DNA from: Nocardioides sp. IC4_145
GTDB lineage: Bacteria; Actinomycetota; Actinomycetes; Propionibacteriales; Nocardioidaceae
Assembly: GCF_011250565.1 (NCBI RefSeq)
Contig: NZ_JAANMS010000032.1
Location: 1 to 57,268 of the forward strand
Reading direction: 5' to 3'
Length of the DNA stretch: 57,268 bases
Shown: positions 16,282-27,004 of the stretch, one piece after another
Numbering within the stretch: the stretch's first letter is position 1
Layout: each line of letters begins with the position of its first letter
Position numbers and translations under genes: made by a program
Notes under the pieces: model-generated
Databases searched by the model: none
Seen by the model: only the letters and a program-made list of their open reading frames with translations
What the model was told of the DNA's origin: nothing

Positions 16282-16734
16282 GTGAACGACTCCGACCTGC
16301 TCGCCCACGCCGTCGCCGAGGCCCGCGCCGGCCTCGCCGAGGGTGGCATCCCGATCGGCGCGGCCCTCGTGCAGGCCGACGGCACCGTGCTCGGCACCGG
16401 CCGCAACCGCCGCGTCCAGCTGGAGAGCGCGACGCGCCACGGCGAGACCGACTGCCTGGAGAACGTCGGGCGGCTGCCGGCCAGCGTCTACGCCGCCTCG
16501 ACGATGGTCACCACGCTGTCGCCGTGCGACATGTGCACCGGCGCGATCCTGCTCTACGGCATCCCGCGTGTGGTGATCGGCGAGAACCGCAACTTCGTCG
16601 GCGGCGAGGACTACCTGCGCTCCCGCGGCGTCGAGGTCGTCGTGCTCGACGACGCGGAGTGCATCGACTTCATGGGCGGCTTCATCCGCGACCACCCGTC
16701 GCTGTGGAACGAGGACATCGGCGTCGAGGACTGA
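16282..16734 (+). CDS. Cytosine deaminase, fungal FCY1-like zinc deaminase
   Basis: 150 residues, cytidine/deoxycytidylate deaminase fold. Zinc and catalytic residues appear as HGE (about residue 54) and PCDMC (about 84-88). The sequence is strikingly like yeast cytosine deaminase: EGGIPIGAALV, SATRHGETDCLEN, TTLSPCDMCTGAILLYGIPRVVIGENRNF, and the C-terminal WNEDIG that supplies the cytosine-contacting Trp and Asp in yeast. The Asn before the HGE motif (GRNRR) is also kept. Deamination of cytosine to uracil is the best guess; isocytosine, creatinine or purines cannot be excluded. It is last gene of the BMP transporter unit. Confidence 0.88.
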   Translation: MNDSDLLAHAVAEARAGLAEGGIPIGAALVQADGTVLGTGRNRRVQLESATRHGETDCLENVGRLPASVYAASTMVTTLSPCDMCTGAILLYGIPRVVIGENRNFVGGEDYLRSRGVEVVVLDDAECIDFMGGFIRDHPSLWNEDIGVED

Positions 16735-18135
16735 CCCGGCGGCGGCCTCGTGCTGCTCAGCGAGCGCCCGGGCGCACGCTGGGCCGCACGAGGCGGGCGG
16801 CAGCCAGCGCGGCGACGACCCAGACGCCGGTGACGGCGAGGAGCGCGCCGCGGAAGCCGGCCTCGCCCGGCCCGCCACCGATGGCGGCCATGAGGGCGAC
16901 GCTGACCGCGCTGCCGACCGAGAAGCCGACGTACCGCAGCACCTGGTTGAACGCCATCGCGCTGCCGGTCTCCGCGGCCGGCACGTGCGGCACCATCAGC
17001 ACCGCCAGCGACGAGAACGTGAAGCCGCTGCCGAGGCCGCCCAGCGCCATCCACGCCAGCACGACCGCCAGCCCGCCGTGCTCGAACGCGAGCCCGACGG
17101 TCGCGGCGCCGAACAGCGCGCACCCGGTCGGCAGCAGGACGTGCGTGCCGAGCCGCTCGCCGACGGCGCGGGCCAGGCGGCTGCCCAGGACGCTGAGCAC
17201 GGAGTACGGCACCAGCGCCACGCCGGCGACCGCCACCGGGTGGCCGAGCCCCCAGCCGCCGGTCGCGGCCGGGTCGGCCTGCACGAGCACCATCACCAGC
17301 GTGAGCAGGGCGTACATCCCCGTGCCGGCGACCACCGCCACGAGGTTCGGCCCGGCGAGACCCGGCCGGGCCGCCAGCCGCAGGTCGACCAGCGGCGTAG
17401 CCGACCGCAGCGTCCGCCGGACCCACCAGGCCAGCAGCGCCAGCCCGGCGGCGGCCAGACCCAGTGTCACCGGGGAGCCCCAGCCCCACACCTCGCCGCG
17501 GCTGACCGCGAGCAGCAGGCCGACCAGGCCGAGCGCCACGAGCAGCGCGCCGAGCCAGTCGACCGCGGCCGGCTCGGCCCCGGCGTCCGCGGGCACGACG
17601 AACCACGCCAGCGCGAGGGTGAGCCCGACGAGCCCGGTCCCGAGGAGGTACGCCGCCGGGAGACCGCCGGCGTCGGCGACCAGCGCCGTGACCGGGTAGC
17701 CGAGCCCCGCGCCGGCCACGGTGGTCACCGACAGGAAGCCGATCACCCCCGGCAGCCGGGCCGGGGGCACCACGTCGCGGGCGATCGCCAGCGCGAGCGG
17801 CACCAGCGCCATGCCGACGCCCTGGAGCGCCCGCCCGGCCACCAGCCACGCGAAGCCGAGGGGCAGCGCGGAGATCGCCGTACCCACCGTCACGACGGCG
17901 AGCCCGGCCAGCACCGTCGGCCGCCGCAGCCGACCGCTGCCGAGCCGGCCGACGACCGGCGTGCTGACCGCGCCGGCGACCAGCGCGGCGGTGAGCGTCC
18001 ACTGGGCGTCCTCGAGCCGGACGCCGCGGTCGGCGGCGATCGCGGGGACCAGGGGTGCGCCGAGGCTGCTGACCACGGCGGTCACCGTGGTCAGCAGCGC
18101 GAGGGTCGGCAGCAGGAGCCGACCGGGGTTGGTGC

Positions 18136-20028
<1,893 letters not shown>

Positions 20029-20166
20029 GGGTGTGGTACGTCGCTTCCGTCGGTGATCAAGTCAGGTGCTGCAGGACAGCGGGGCCGCGAGAGGGCCTCG
20101 TCGAGTCTAGGGGCGCCTGCCGCATCGGCTCGCATCGTCAGGAGCAGCCCCGGGCACCGTGGACCC

Positions 20167-20646
20167 ATGCCGTCCATCGCCACGAACACCCGCGTCGACC
20201 TGCCCGAGCTGCTCGACTTCGTCCGCACCCGCCACCACCTGGTGCTGCTCACCCACCGCGCCGACGGCCGCCCGCAGCTGTCGCCGGTGACCGGCGGTGT
20301 CGTGGGGGAGGGGCCGGACGGACGGATCGTCGTCTCGACCTACCCCGACCGCGCCAAGGCCGTGAACCTCCGCCGTGACCCTCGCTGCTCGGTCCTCGTC
20401 CTCTCCGACGAGTGGGACGACGCCTGGGTGCAGGTCGACGGCACCGCCGAGGTGCTCGACATGCCGTCTGCCGAGGCCGAGGACGGGCTGGTCGAGTACT
20501 TCCGGTGCATCTCCGGCGAGCACTCCGACTGGGAGGAGTACCGCCAGGCCATGCGCAGGCAGGGCAAGTCGCTGCTCCGGATCACCCCCACCTCCTGGGG
20601 CCCCGTCGCCACCGGTGGTTTCCCGCCCGACCGCGTGCCGTCCTGA
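20167..20646 (+). CDS. PPOX-class F420-dependent oxidoreductase
   Basis: 159 residues, split-barrel flavin/F420-binding protein of the pyridoxamine-phosphate-oxidase-like class. It has LVLLTHRADGRPQLSPVTGG (near 27-46), IVVSTYPDRAKAVNLRRDPRCSVLVLSD, WVQVDGTAEVLDMP and the C-terminal RITPTSWGPVATGGFPPDRVP, typical of actinobacterial F420-dependent reductases of 130-160 residues. Substrate unknown. It stands alone and is convergent with the CHRD-like gene; a strong GC palindrome separates them. Confidence 0.88.
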   Translation: MPSIATNTRVDLPELLDFVRTRHHLVLLTHRADGRPQLSPVTGGVVGEGPDGRIVVSTYPDRAKAVNLRRDPRCSVLVLSDEWDDAWVQVDGTAEVLDMPSAEAEDGLVEYFRCISGEHSDWEEYRQAMRRQGKSLLRITPTSWGPVATGGFPPDRVPS

Positions 20647-20653
20647 CGCACAT

Positions 20654-20677
20654 GGGCGCCGGCCGCGGCCGGCGCCC
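20654..20677. terminator. Perfect 24-bp GC palindrome between convergent genes
   Basis: GGGCGCCGGCCG followed by its exact complement CGGCCGGCGCCC. It begins 8 bp after the plus-strand stop and ends 12 bp before the minus-strand stop. There is no T-tract; it probably works as a bidirectional hairpin terminator. Confidence 0.6.
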
Positions 20678-20688
20678 ACGAGCTCCGG

Positions 20689-21348
20689 TCACTTCAGGCG
20701 GAGGACACCACAGGTCGCGGGGTCGGTGGCCTCTGCGGGCAGGGCGGGGTCGAGCTCGCTGCGGCCGGCGGAGCGGAAGTCGTACTCGCCGTTGTTGTTG
20801 TAGTCCACGCCGTGGATGACCACGACGGCGTTGCCGCGCTTGATGCCGTTGGCGACGAATTGCTTGGTGCGGGTGTGGCGCTCGTAGTGGATGTGGCCGT
20901 CGGGGGCGGTCGGGAAGCGGTTGACGGCCAGGGTGCTGTCGGCCGAGGTGTCGCCCCGCTCGGTGAGCGAGACCCGGACCGGCCCGTAGGCGGGCTGACC
21001 CTCGGCGGTGGTCAGCCGGAAGTCGCCGTTCGCGTCCATCTCGACGTTCGGGCACTCGTTGAGCGCCTGCTTGCCGAAGTGGATGTGCTGGGCGTGCGGC
21101 AGGCCGGGCTCCAGGCGGTGCGCGTTCACCTTGACGTGCAGCTTCCGTCCGTCGACGACGACCTTGGCCTTGCCGGTGACACCCGAGTTGTTGAGCGGGT
21201 TGAGGTCGGCGACGACCTGGGTCCCGTCGACACCGGTCGGGGCGCCGGACGCGGACGAGACCATGCCGGCCGTGCCGAGACCTGCGGCGACGACGCCGCT
21301 CAGCAGCGTCGCGCCGGCGACGGCTGCTCTCCTTCGGTTGATGCGCAT
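20689..21348 (-). CDS. Secreted CHRD-like protein
   Basis: 219 residues. The N-terminus has MRINRRRAAVAGATLLSG with a hydrophobic segment ending near SSASGAPTG, a Sec signal peptide. The body, with VVADLNPLNNSGVTGKAKVVV, LHVKVNAHRL and HAQHIHFG, resembles CHRD-type beta domains that occur in secreted actinobacterial proteins; the HxH may bind metal. Two Asp/Asn-rich loops (DANGDF, DYNNNGEYDF) look like calcium-binding loops. Start ATG 21348 is preceded by TGGAGG at 7 nt, much better than the longer frame. Function unknown. Confidence 0.8.
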   Translation of the reverse strand: MRINRRRAAVAGATLLSGVVAAGLGTAGMVSSASGAPTGVDGTQVVADLNPLNNSGVTGKAKVVVDGRKLHVKVNAHRLEPGLPHAQHIHFGKQALNECPNVEMDANGDFRLTTAEGQPAYGPVRVSLTERGDTSADSTLAVNRFPTAPDGHIHYERHTRTKQFVANGIKRGNAVVVIHGVDYNNNGEYDFRSAGRSELDPALPAEATDPATCGVLRLK

Positions 21349-21541
21349 GTCGAACCTCCACTCGTGTCCGCGGCGACCTGCCGCGTGTGTGGTCTTCGTC
21401 ACGAAGCGGGTCCGCAGATGGTGGTCGGCCCGAGGCTTTGCCGAGAGGCCTCTCATCGCCGGGCGGGGTCCACGTCAGCCGCGCCGCACCCCCGACCCCC
21501 GCCGGATCGCGGAGCTGGTGCTGGGCGCATCGGGCTTCCGT
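21349..21541. other. Intergenic stretch upstream of the CHRD-like gene
   Basis: Holds the GGAGG ribosome site of the minus-strand CHRD-like gene at its left end and presumably its promoter. No conserved reading frame, clear -10 box or repeat was recognised in it. Repeat family A copy C begins directly to its right. Confidence 0.5.
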
Positions 21542-21610
21542 CGGGGTAGTAACGGTCAGGAACGTCCGTGACTACCCCCGCGGAGGTCAGGAACGTCCGT
21601 TGCTACCCCG
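21542..21610. repeat. Palindromic repeat family A, copy C
   Basis: 69 bp from CGGGGTAGTAACGG to CCGTTGCTACCCCG, with the half-repeat GGTCAGGAACGTCCGT twice in the same direction. The TAG of its right GGGGTAG arm, read on minus, is the stop codon (21603-21605) of the racemase gene. Confidence 0.9.
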
Positions 21611-22295
21611 CCAGCGCGCGGTCGAGCGCCGCAGCCACGTGCAGCGTGGTGCACGGGAAGACGGGGATGTCGGCGTCGGCCTGCTTGACGAGCAGCTCGA
21701 GCTCGGTGCAGCCGAGGACGACCCCGGCGGCGCCGGCGTCCCAGAGCTCGTCGATCACCGACACCACGCGGCGGCGGGAGGTGTCGAGGACGCGGCCGTG
21801 GACGAGCTCGCCGTACACGATGTCGTCGAGCTCCTGGTGGTGCTCCTCGTCCGGCACGTGCACGGTGATGCCGTGGCCGGCGAGCCGGTCGGTGAAGAAC
21901 GGCCGGGTCATGGAGAAGCGCGTCCCGAGGAAGCCCACCGACGACACGCCCGCCTCCTGGCAGGCGGCGGCGACGACGTCGGCGAGGTGGAGGACGGGTA
22001 CGCCGACGGCGGCCTCGACCTGGTCGAAGACCTGGTGGTACGCCGTCGTGCACATCAGCAGGAAGTCCGCGCCGGCCCGCTCGACACCCTGCGCGGCGGC
22101 GACCAGCAGCGCGGCGACGTCGTCCCAGCGCTCGGCCGCGGCCAGCTCGGTGACCTCGGCGAACTCGACCGAGGCGAGCACGGTCCGCGCGGAGTGCAGC
22201 CCGCCGAGCCGCTCCTCGACACCGCGGTTGAGACCTTCGTAGTAGACGGCGCTGCTCTTCCAGCCGAGCCCGCCGAGGAGTCCGATCGTCTGCAT
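21603..22295 (-). CDS. Aspartate/glutamate racemase family protein
   Basis: 230 residues, full length for the family. It shows IGLLGGLGWKSSAVYYEGLNRGV at the N-terminus, the first catalytic cysteine in MCTTAYHQVF (near 81), and the second in GCTELELLV (near 193), so a two-cysteine, cofactor-independent racemase acting on aspartate, glutamate or a relative. Start ATG 22295; upstream CAGGGT lies 7 nt before it. Its TAG stop is provided by repeat copy C. Same strand as the SDR gene upstream, 53 bp apart. Confidence 0.9.
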   Translation of the reverse strand: MQTIGLLGGLGWKSSAVYYEGLNRGVEERLGGLHSARTVLASVEFAEVTELAAAERWDDVAALLVAAAQGVERAGADFLLMCTTAYHQVFDQVEAAVGVPVLHLADVVAAACQEAGVSSVGFLGTRFSMTRPFFTDRLAGHGITVHVPDEEHHQELDDIVYGELVHGRVLDTSRRRVVSVIDELWDAGAAGVVLGCTELELLVKQADADIPVFPCTTLHVAAALDRALAG

Positions 22296-22348
22296 GGCGC
22301 CCACCCTGTCAGACGGGCGGCGCCACGTGTACCGATCGGTAACCGGTG

Positions 22349-23110
22349 TCACTCGAAGACGCGGTGCACCTTGTGCTGGGCGGCCTGAGCGCGCGGGCGG
22401 ATGACCAGCTCGTCGACGTTGACGTGCGGCGGGCGGGTCACCATCCAGGTGATCGCGTCGGCGACGTCCTCGGCAGTCAGCGGCTCGGCCACGCCGGCGT
22501 ACACCGCCTCCGCCTTCTCGCGGTCGCCCTCGAACCGCACCAGCGCGAACTCGTCGGTCCGGACCATCCCCGGCGCGATCTCGCACACCCGCACCGGCTG
22601 GTCCCACAGCTCCAGGCGCAGCGTCTCGGTGACGACCTTGGTGCCGTGCTTGGCGGCGGTGTAGCCCGCGCCGCCCTCGTAGGCGATCCGCCCGGCCGTC
22701 GACCCCACGTTGAGGATCATCCCGGCGCCGCTCGCGACCAGCGCCGGCAGCAGCGCCCGGGTGACCTGCATCAGGCCGATGACGTTGACCTCGTACATCC
22801 GTCGCCACTCGTCGCTGTCGGCCTGCGCCACCGGCGTCGACCCGAAGGCGCCGCCGGCGTTGTTGACCAGCACGTCGAGCCGGCCGCCGACCCGCTCGGC
22901 CAGCGCGGCGACCGACTCCTCGGAGGTCACGTCGCAGACCACCGCGGTGCCGCCGATCTCGTCCGCCAGCGCCTCGACCCGGTCCGCGCGGCGAGCCGCG
23001 CAGAAGACGTGGAAACCCTCCGCGGCGAGCATCCGGGCGGTCGCGGCGCCGATGCCACTGCTGGCTCCGGTGACGACGGCGGTACGACGGGGGGTGGCGC
23101 TCTCGCTCAT
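22349..23110 (-). CDS. Short-chain dehydrogenase/reductase
   Basis: 253 residues, classical SDR with Rossmann motif TGASSGIGAATARML (near 13), NNAG (near 87), catalytic Ser in NVGSTAG, and YTAAKHG (Tyr-x3-Lys near 151). It resembles the YdfG-like NADP-dependent serine/3-hydroxy acid dehydrogenase group. Start ATG 23110 (MSESATPRRTAVVTG); ATG 23119 is in frame. Substrate unknown. Confidence 0.92.
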   Translation of the reverse strand: MSESATPRRTAVVTGASSGIGAATARMLAAEGFHVFCAARRADRVEALADEIGGTAVVCDVTSEESVAALAERVGGRLDVLVNNAGGAFGSTPVAQADSDEWRRMYEVNVIGLMQVTRALLPALVASGAGMILNVGSTAGRIAYEGGAGYTAAKHGTKVVTETLRLELWDQPVRVCEIAPGMVRTDEFALVRFEGDREKAEAVYAGVAEPLTAEDVADAITWMVTRPPHVNVDELVIRPRAQAAQHKVHRVFE

Positions 23111-23158
23111 GCGGACCATTGTCGTGAGGCGGCCCGGCCGCTGGCACACTGGCCTGCC

Positions 23159-23524
23159 GTGCCACAGCCCCGCCTGCTCCTGCTCGCCCGGTCCGCCGGC
23201 GCGCTCGGCGGCCTCGTCTGGCTGGTGCGCTGGCCGCTCGGCAACGGCGCCGCCGCCGACACGGCGTACTGGTTCGGCTTGGTCGCGCTGGCCGTCTCGC
23301 TCGCGGCGTACGGCGCCGCGCTGGTGAAGGTGGGCTGGCTGCAGGTCGTGGTGGCCCTCGCGCTGCCGGTGCTGGTGTGGTCGGTGCTGGAGGTGCTGCG
23401 CGGCGACGGCGACGGGCTCGCCGTCGACGGCGTGGTCGGGCTCGTGCTGCTCGTCGTGGCGGTGACCGGACTGGCGCGGCCGCGGGCCGGCCTCCGGACG
23501 GGTACCGGAGCCCACACCCGGTGA
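23159..23524 (+). CDS. Small membrane protein upstream of mshA
   Basis: 121 residues with four hydrophobic segments (near 6-25, 37-58, 62-82, 92-110), no recognised family. Start GTG 23159 has CACACT 8 nt upstream. Its stop overlaps the chosen mshA start (GTGA), suggesting co-translation with mycothiol biosynthesis, although a functional role is not evident. Confidence 0.65.
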   Translation: MPQPRLLLLARSAGALGGLVWLVRWPLGNGAAADTAYWFGLVALAVSLAAYGAALVKVGWLQVVVALALPVLVWSVLEVLRGDGDGLAVDGVVGLVLLVVAVTGLARPRAGLRTGTGAHTR

Positions 23525-24849
23525 CGGGAACAACCGACGGCCTGCGCCGGTTGGCCTCCGGAGGACCGGTGGACGGCGGAAGGACGAGCGTGGACCCGAT
23601 CAGGCGGTTGGCGATGATCAGCCTGCACACCTCGCCCCTCGACCAGCCGGGCACCGGCGACGCCGGCGGCATGAACGTCTACGTCGTCGAGGTCGCCAAG
23701 CGGCTGGCCCGGCACGGCATCGAGGTCGACGTCTTCACCCGCGCGACCAGCTCGGCGCTGCCGCCGGTGGTCCAGGCGTACGACGGGGTCTCGGTGCGCC
23801 ACGTGCACGCCGGCCCGTTCGAGGGGCTGACCAAGGCCGAGCTGCCCGCACAGCTGTGCGTCTTCGCCCGCGAGGTGCTGCGCGCCGAGGCGGTCCAGCC
23901 GGTCGGCCACTACGACGTCGTGCACTCCCACTACTGGCTCTCGGGCCAGGTCGGCGCGCTCGCCCGCGACCGCTGGCGCGTGCCGCTCGTGCACTCGATG
24001 CACACGATGGCGAAGGTCAAGAACGCCGCGCTCGCCGCCGGCGACGCCCCCGAGCCGACCGCCCGGATCATCGGCGAGGAGCAGGTGGTCGAGGCCGCCG
24101 ACGCGCTCATCGCCAACACCGACCTCGAGGCCAAGCAGCTGATCGAGCTGTACGACGCCGACCCGGGCTGCGTCGAGGTGGTCCACCCCGGCGTCGACCT
24201 GTCGGTCTTCCGTCCCACCGACCGGGCCGCCGCTCGTGCCGCCCTCGACCTGCCGCGCGACGCGCACGTGCTGCTCTTCGCCGGCCGGATCCAGCCGCTC
24301 AAGGCCCCCGACGTGCTGCTGCGGGCCGTGGCCGAGCTGCTCCGCCGCTCCCCGGACCTCCGATCGCGGTTGGTCGTGCCGGTCGTCGGCGGCCCCTCCG
24401 GCACCGGGCTCGACCGGCCCGAGTCGCTCGCCGCGCTGGCCGCGGAGCTCGGCATCACCGACGTGGTGCGCTTCGTGCCGCCGGTCGACCAGGCGACGCT
24501 CGCCCGCTGGTACGCCGCCGCCACGGCCGTCGCCGTGCCGTCGTACAACGAGTCCTTCGGGCTCGTCGCTGCCGAGGCCCAGGCCTGCGGCACCCCCGTC
24601 CTCGCCGCCGCCGTCGGCGGGCTGACCACCGTCGTCCGCGACGGCCGCAGCGGCCTGCTCGTCGAGGGCCACGACGCCCGCGACTGGGCCGGCGCGCTCG
24701 CCCGCGTCGTCGACGACCCGGCCCTGCGCGACCGGCTCGCCGCCGGCGCGCTCGCGCAGGCCCGGGAGTTCTCCTGGGAGGCGACCGCCGCCGCCACCCT
24801 CGACGTCTACCGCCGGGCGCGCACCGGCATGCGGGAGGCCGCCGCGTGA
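23521..24849 (+). CDS. mshA: D-inositol-3-phosphate glycosyltransferase MshA
   Basis: 442 residues, GT4 glycosyltransferase that joins UDP-GlcNAc to 1L-myo-inositol-1-phosphate, first step of mycothiol synthesis. The diagnostic opening [32 protein letters not shown] is present, as are [25 protein letters not shown], the nucleotide-binding [18 protein letters not shown] and the EX7E motif ESFGLVAAE (near 342-350). The GTG 23521 start overlaps the previous gene; a GTG at 23590 ([10 protein letters not shown]) would give the usual family start. The stop overlaps the YbjN gene, the same order as in mycobacteria. Confidence 0.96.
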   Translation: MTGTTDGLRRLASGGPVDGGRTSVDPIRRLAMISLHTSPLDQPGTGDAGGMNVYVVEVAKRLARHGIEVDVFTRATSSALPPVVQAYDGVSVRHVHAGPFEGLTKAELPAQLCVFAREVLRAEAVQPVGHYDVVHSHYWLSGQVGALARDRWRVPLVHSMHTMAKVKNAALAAGDAPEPTARIIGEEQVVEAADALIANTDLEAKQLIELYDADPGCVEVVHPGVDLSVFRPTDRAAARAALDLPRDAHVLLFAGRIQPLKAPDVLLRAVAELLRRSPDLRSRLVVPVVGGPSGTGLDRPESLAALAAELGITDVVRFVPPVDQATLARWYAAATAVAVPSYNESFGLVAAEAQACGTPVLAAAVGGLTTVVRDGRSGLLVEGHDARDWAGALARVVDDPALRDRLAAGALAQAREFSWEATAAATLDVYRRARTGMREAAA

Positions 24850-25364
24850 ACGAGCAGACCGCCGAGACCGTCCGGTCCTACCTGGCCGAGAACGAGATCG
24901 AGTACGAGGAGACCCGCGAGGGCCTCTTCTCCTTCACCCTCCCCGGCGAGAAGAAGCTGCAGACCGCCGTCCGCCTCGACGTCGGCGAGCACGCCCTCGG
25001 CGTCCACGCGTTCGTCTGCCGCAACCCCGACGAGAACCACGAGCGCGTCTACCGCTGGCTGCTCGAGCGCAACCTGCGGATGTACGCCGTCTCCTTCGCC
25101 GTCGACCGCACCGGCGACATCTACCTCGACGGCCGGCTGCCGCTCTCCTCGGTCAGCCCCGACGAGCTGGACCGGCTGCTCGGCTCGGTGCTGTCCTACG
25201 CCGACGAGTCCTTCAACGCCATCCTCGAGCTCGGCTTCGCCTCGTCCATCCGCAAGGAGTGGGAGTGGCGCAAGCTCCGCGGTGAGTCCACCCGCAACCT
25301 CGAGGCGTTCCGCGGCTGGTTGGAGTCCGGCGAGGACCCCCAGCCGGAGCCCGGCCTCAACTAG
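24846..25364 (+). CDS. YbjN domain protein
   Basis: 172 residues, a soluble acidic protein of the YbjN type (type III secretion chaperone-like fold). It matches the conserved gene that follows mshA in actinobacteria: [72 protein letters not shown]. Role unknown, possibly chaperone or scaffold. GTGA overlap with mshA indicates translational coupling. It ends 19 bp from the convergent GRAM-like gene. Confidence 0.88.
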   Translation: MNEQTAETVRSYLAENEIEYEETREGLFSFTLPGEKKLQTAVRLDVGEHALGVHAFVCRNPDENHERVYRWLLERNLRMYAVSFAVDRTGDIYLDGRLPLSSVSPDELDRLLGSVLSYADESFNAILELGFASSIRKEWEWRKLRGESTRNLEAFRGWLESGEDPQPEPGLN

Positions 25365-25383
25365 CCGAGACCGCCGACGGCTC

Positions 25384-25752
25384 TCACCCGGTCGCGCGGG
25401 GCGGCAGGCCGGCGCGGATGGTCTCCACCCGGGTGCGGAGCCGGTTGAGGACGAAGTACCACTCGCTGCCGTCGCGCAGCACCACCCGCAGCCGCCGGCG
25501 GAGCCCACCGCCGAAGAAGTGCCGCAGGTCCACCGGTGTCGTGCCGACCTCCGCGATCTCCTCCAGCCGCACCGACCAGGTCCTGCCCGCCAGCGCCCGG
25601 TCGAGGCCGTGCGGCTCGAAGTGCAGCCGCCGGTCGGTGAGCCACATCCGGCCGCCGGTCGCGCGCTGCGCGTGCTGGGAGTGGTTGGCGAACCAGCTGT
25701 CGAGCACCCGCTCGCCGGGCTCGAGCGGGACGTTCGGGGTGCGGCGCGTCAT
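25384..25752 (-). CDS. GRAM/PH-like domain protein
   Basis: 122 residues. VPLEPGERVLDSWFANHSQ, GGRMWLTDRRLHFEPHG and WSVRLEEIAEVGTTP, ending with LRVVLRDGSEWYFVLNRL, follow the strand pattern of GRAM/bacterial PH domains, often involved in membrane or lipid association. Two in-frame starts encode similar beginnings: ATG 25785 (MTRRSGGK) and ATG 25752 (MTRRTPNV); the second is chosen as nearer the domain. Cytoplasmic; partner unknown. Confidence 0.72.
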   Translation of the reverse strand: MTRRTPNVPLEPGERVLDSWFANHSQHAQRATGGRMWLTDRRLHFEPHGLDRALAGRTWSVRLEEIAEVGTTPVDLRHFFGGGLRRRLRVVLRDGSEWYFVLNRLRTRVETIRAGLPPRATG

Positions 25753-25820
25753 GGCCGCACCCTTCCCGCCGGAGCGTCGGGTCATGCGCGGGCCGGCTGG
25801 CCCCTCGGGCCGGTCCGGTG

Positions 25821-25907
25821 GCGTCGACGATCGTTCAATTGCGCGGAAATGTCGCGGTTCCGGCCCGGCCAGGCGCTGGAACCGCGCAATTGCGCAGTTG
25901 TCGACGC
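25821..25907. repeat. 87-bp imperfect inverted repeat with competing hairpins
   Basis: Outer arms GCGTCGAC (25821-25828) and GTCGACGC (25900-25907), middle arms CAATTGCGCGG (25836-25846) and CCGCGCAATTG (25882-25892), inner arms CGCGGTTCC (25853-25861) and GGAACCGCG (25878-25886). Middle and inner arms compete for the same CCGCG, so two foldings are possible. It lies 5' of the GRAM-like gene and 3' of the EamA gene, both on minus. Confidence 0.75.
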
Positions 25908-25943
25908 GCCCGGCGCCGGCCGGGCCGGCCGACCAGCCCCCGG

Positions 25944-26897
25944 TCAGCCCTGCGCCGGCTCGACCGCTGCGGTGCGCGGTTTGCGCCGGGCGACGGCGAC
26001 GCCGACGAGCGCGAGCACGCCGCCGGCGTACGCCATGGCCGGCGGGGCCTCGGAGAGCAGCAGCACGCTGAGCACGATCGTGATCGGCGGGACGAGGTAG
26101 GTGGTGATGCCGAGGCTGGAGGCGGTCATGTGCTGCAGGGCGAAGGCGTACGTCGTGAACGCGATCGCCGTGGGGAAGATCCCGAGGTAGACGACCCACA
26201 GCACCGAGCTGGTGGGGGCCTCGCCGACCTCGCGCACGAGCTCACCGGCCCACGGCAGGCAGGCGACCGCGCCGATGGTGCACGCGAGCCACGTGACGTG
26301 CAAGGCGGAGAGCTTGGCGACCAGCGGCTTCTGGAGCACCAGGCTGATCGAGTAGACGAGCGCGGCGACCAGGCACAGCACGACGCCGAGCGGGTCGCGG
26401 TCGTCCGCCTCGGAGGTGGAGAACGCGATGACGGCCACGCCGGCGAAGGCCAGCGCGAGACCGAGCGCGAGGTGCACGGTGAACCGCTCGGAGAGGAACA
26501 CCGCCGCCAGCAGCGCGATGAGCACCGGCGAGACCTGGATGAGCATGACGGCGGTGCCGGCGTCGACCCGGTGCTCGCCGGCGTTGAGGGCGACGTTGTA
26601 GACGCCGTACCAGAGGACGCCGATCGTCACGAGCGAGACCCACTGCCGGCCGGTGGGGCGGGGGAGGCGCCGGCCGAGCACGAAGAGCGAGAGCGCGACC
26701 GAGCCGACCAGCAGCCGACCGAGCGAGAGCGAGCCGGGCCCGAAGTCGTCGGCGAGGTGGCGGATCGCGACGAACGCCGAGGCCCAGAGCACCAGCGTCA
26801 CGCCGACCGCCGCGACGGGCAGCCACGTCGGCGCACCGCCGTCGGCCGGGGCCGGAGCGGTGGCGGAGGGCTGCGGGGTCGTCGTACCGGTCGTCAC
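25944..26897 (-). CDS. EamA/DMT family transporter
   Basis: 317 residues with two EamA domains and about ten hydrophobic segments: TLVLWASAFVAIRHLADDFGPGSLSLGRLL in repeat 1, and LVAALVYSISLVLQKPLVAKL, LWVVYLGIFPTAIAFTTYAFAL, SLGITTYLVPPITIVLSVLLLSE in repeat 2. Drug/metabolite exporters of this kind release amino acids or other metabolites; the substrate here is unknown. GTG 26897 is chosen because TACGCT lies 6 nt upstream (leaderless). Confidence 0.92.
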   Translation of the reverse strand: MTTGTTTPQPSATAPAPADGGAPTWLPVAAVGVTLVLWASAFVAIRHLADDFGPGSLSLGRLLVGSVALSLFVLGRRLPRPTGRQWVSLVTIGVLWYGVYNVALNAGEHRVDAGTAVMLIQVSPVLIALLAAVFLSERFTVHLALGLALAFAGVAVIAFSTSEADDRDPLGVVLCLVAALVYSISLVLQKPLVAKLSALHVTWLACTIGAVACLPWAGELVREVGEAPTSSVLWVVYLGIFPTAIAFTTYAFALQHMTASSLGITTYLVPPITIVLSVLLLSEAPPAMAYAGGVLALVGVAVARRKPRTAAVEPAQG

Positions 26898-27004
26898 CAC
26901 CCAAGCGTAGGGACCAGCGCCGACCGGCGGCACGCGGATTCCGGACGTCTATGCGCGATCGGCTGCCACGTTCGGCACGCCGCTGCGGCGGGCACCGGCC
27001 CGGC

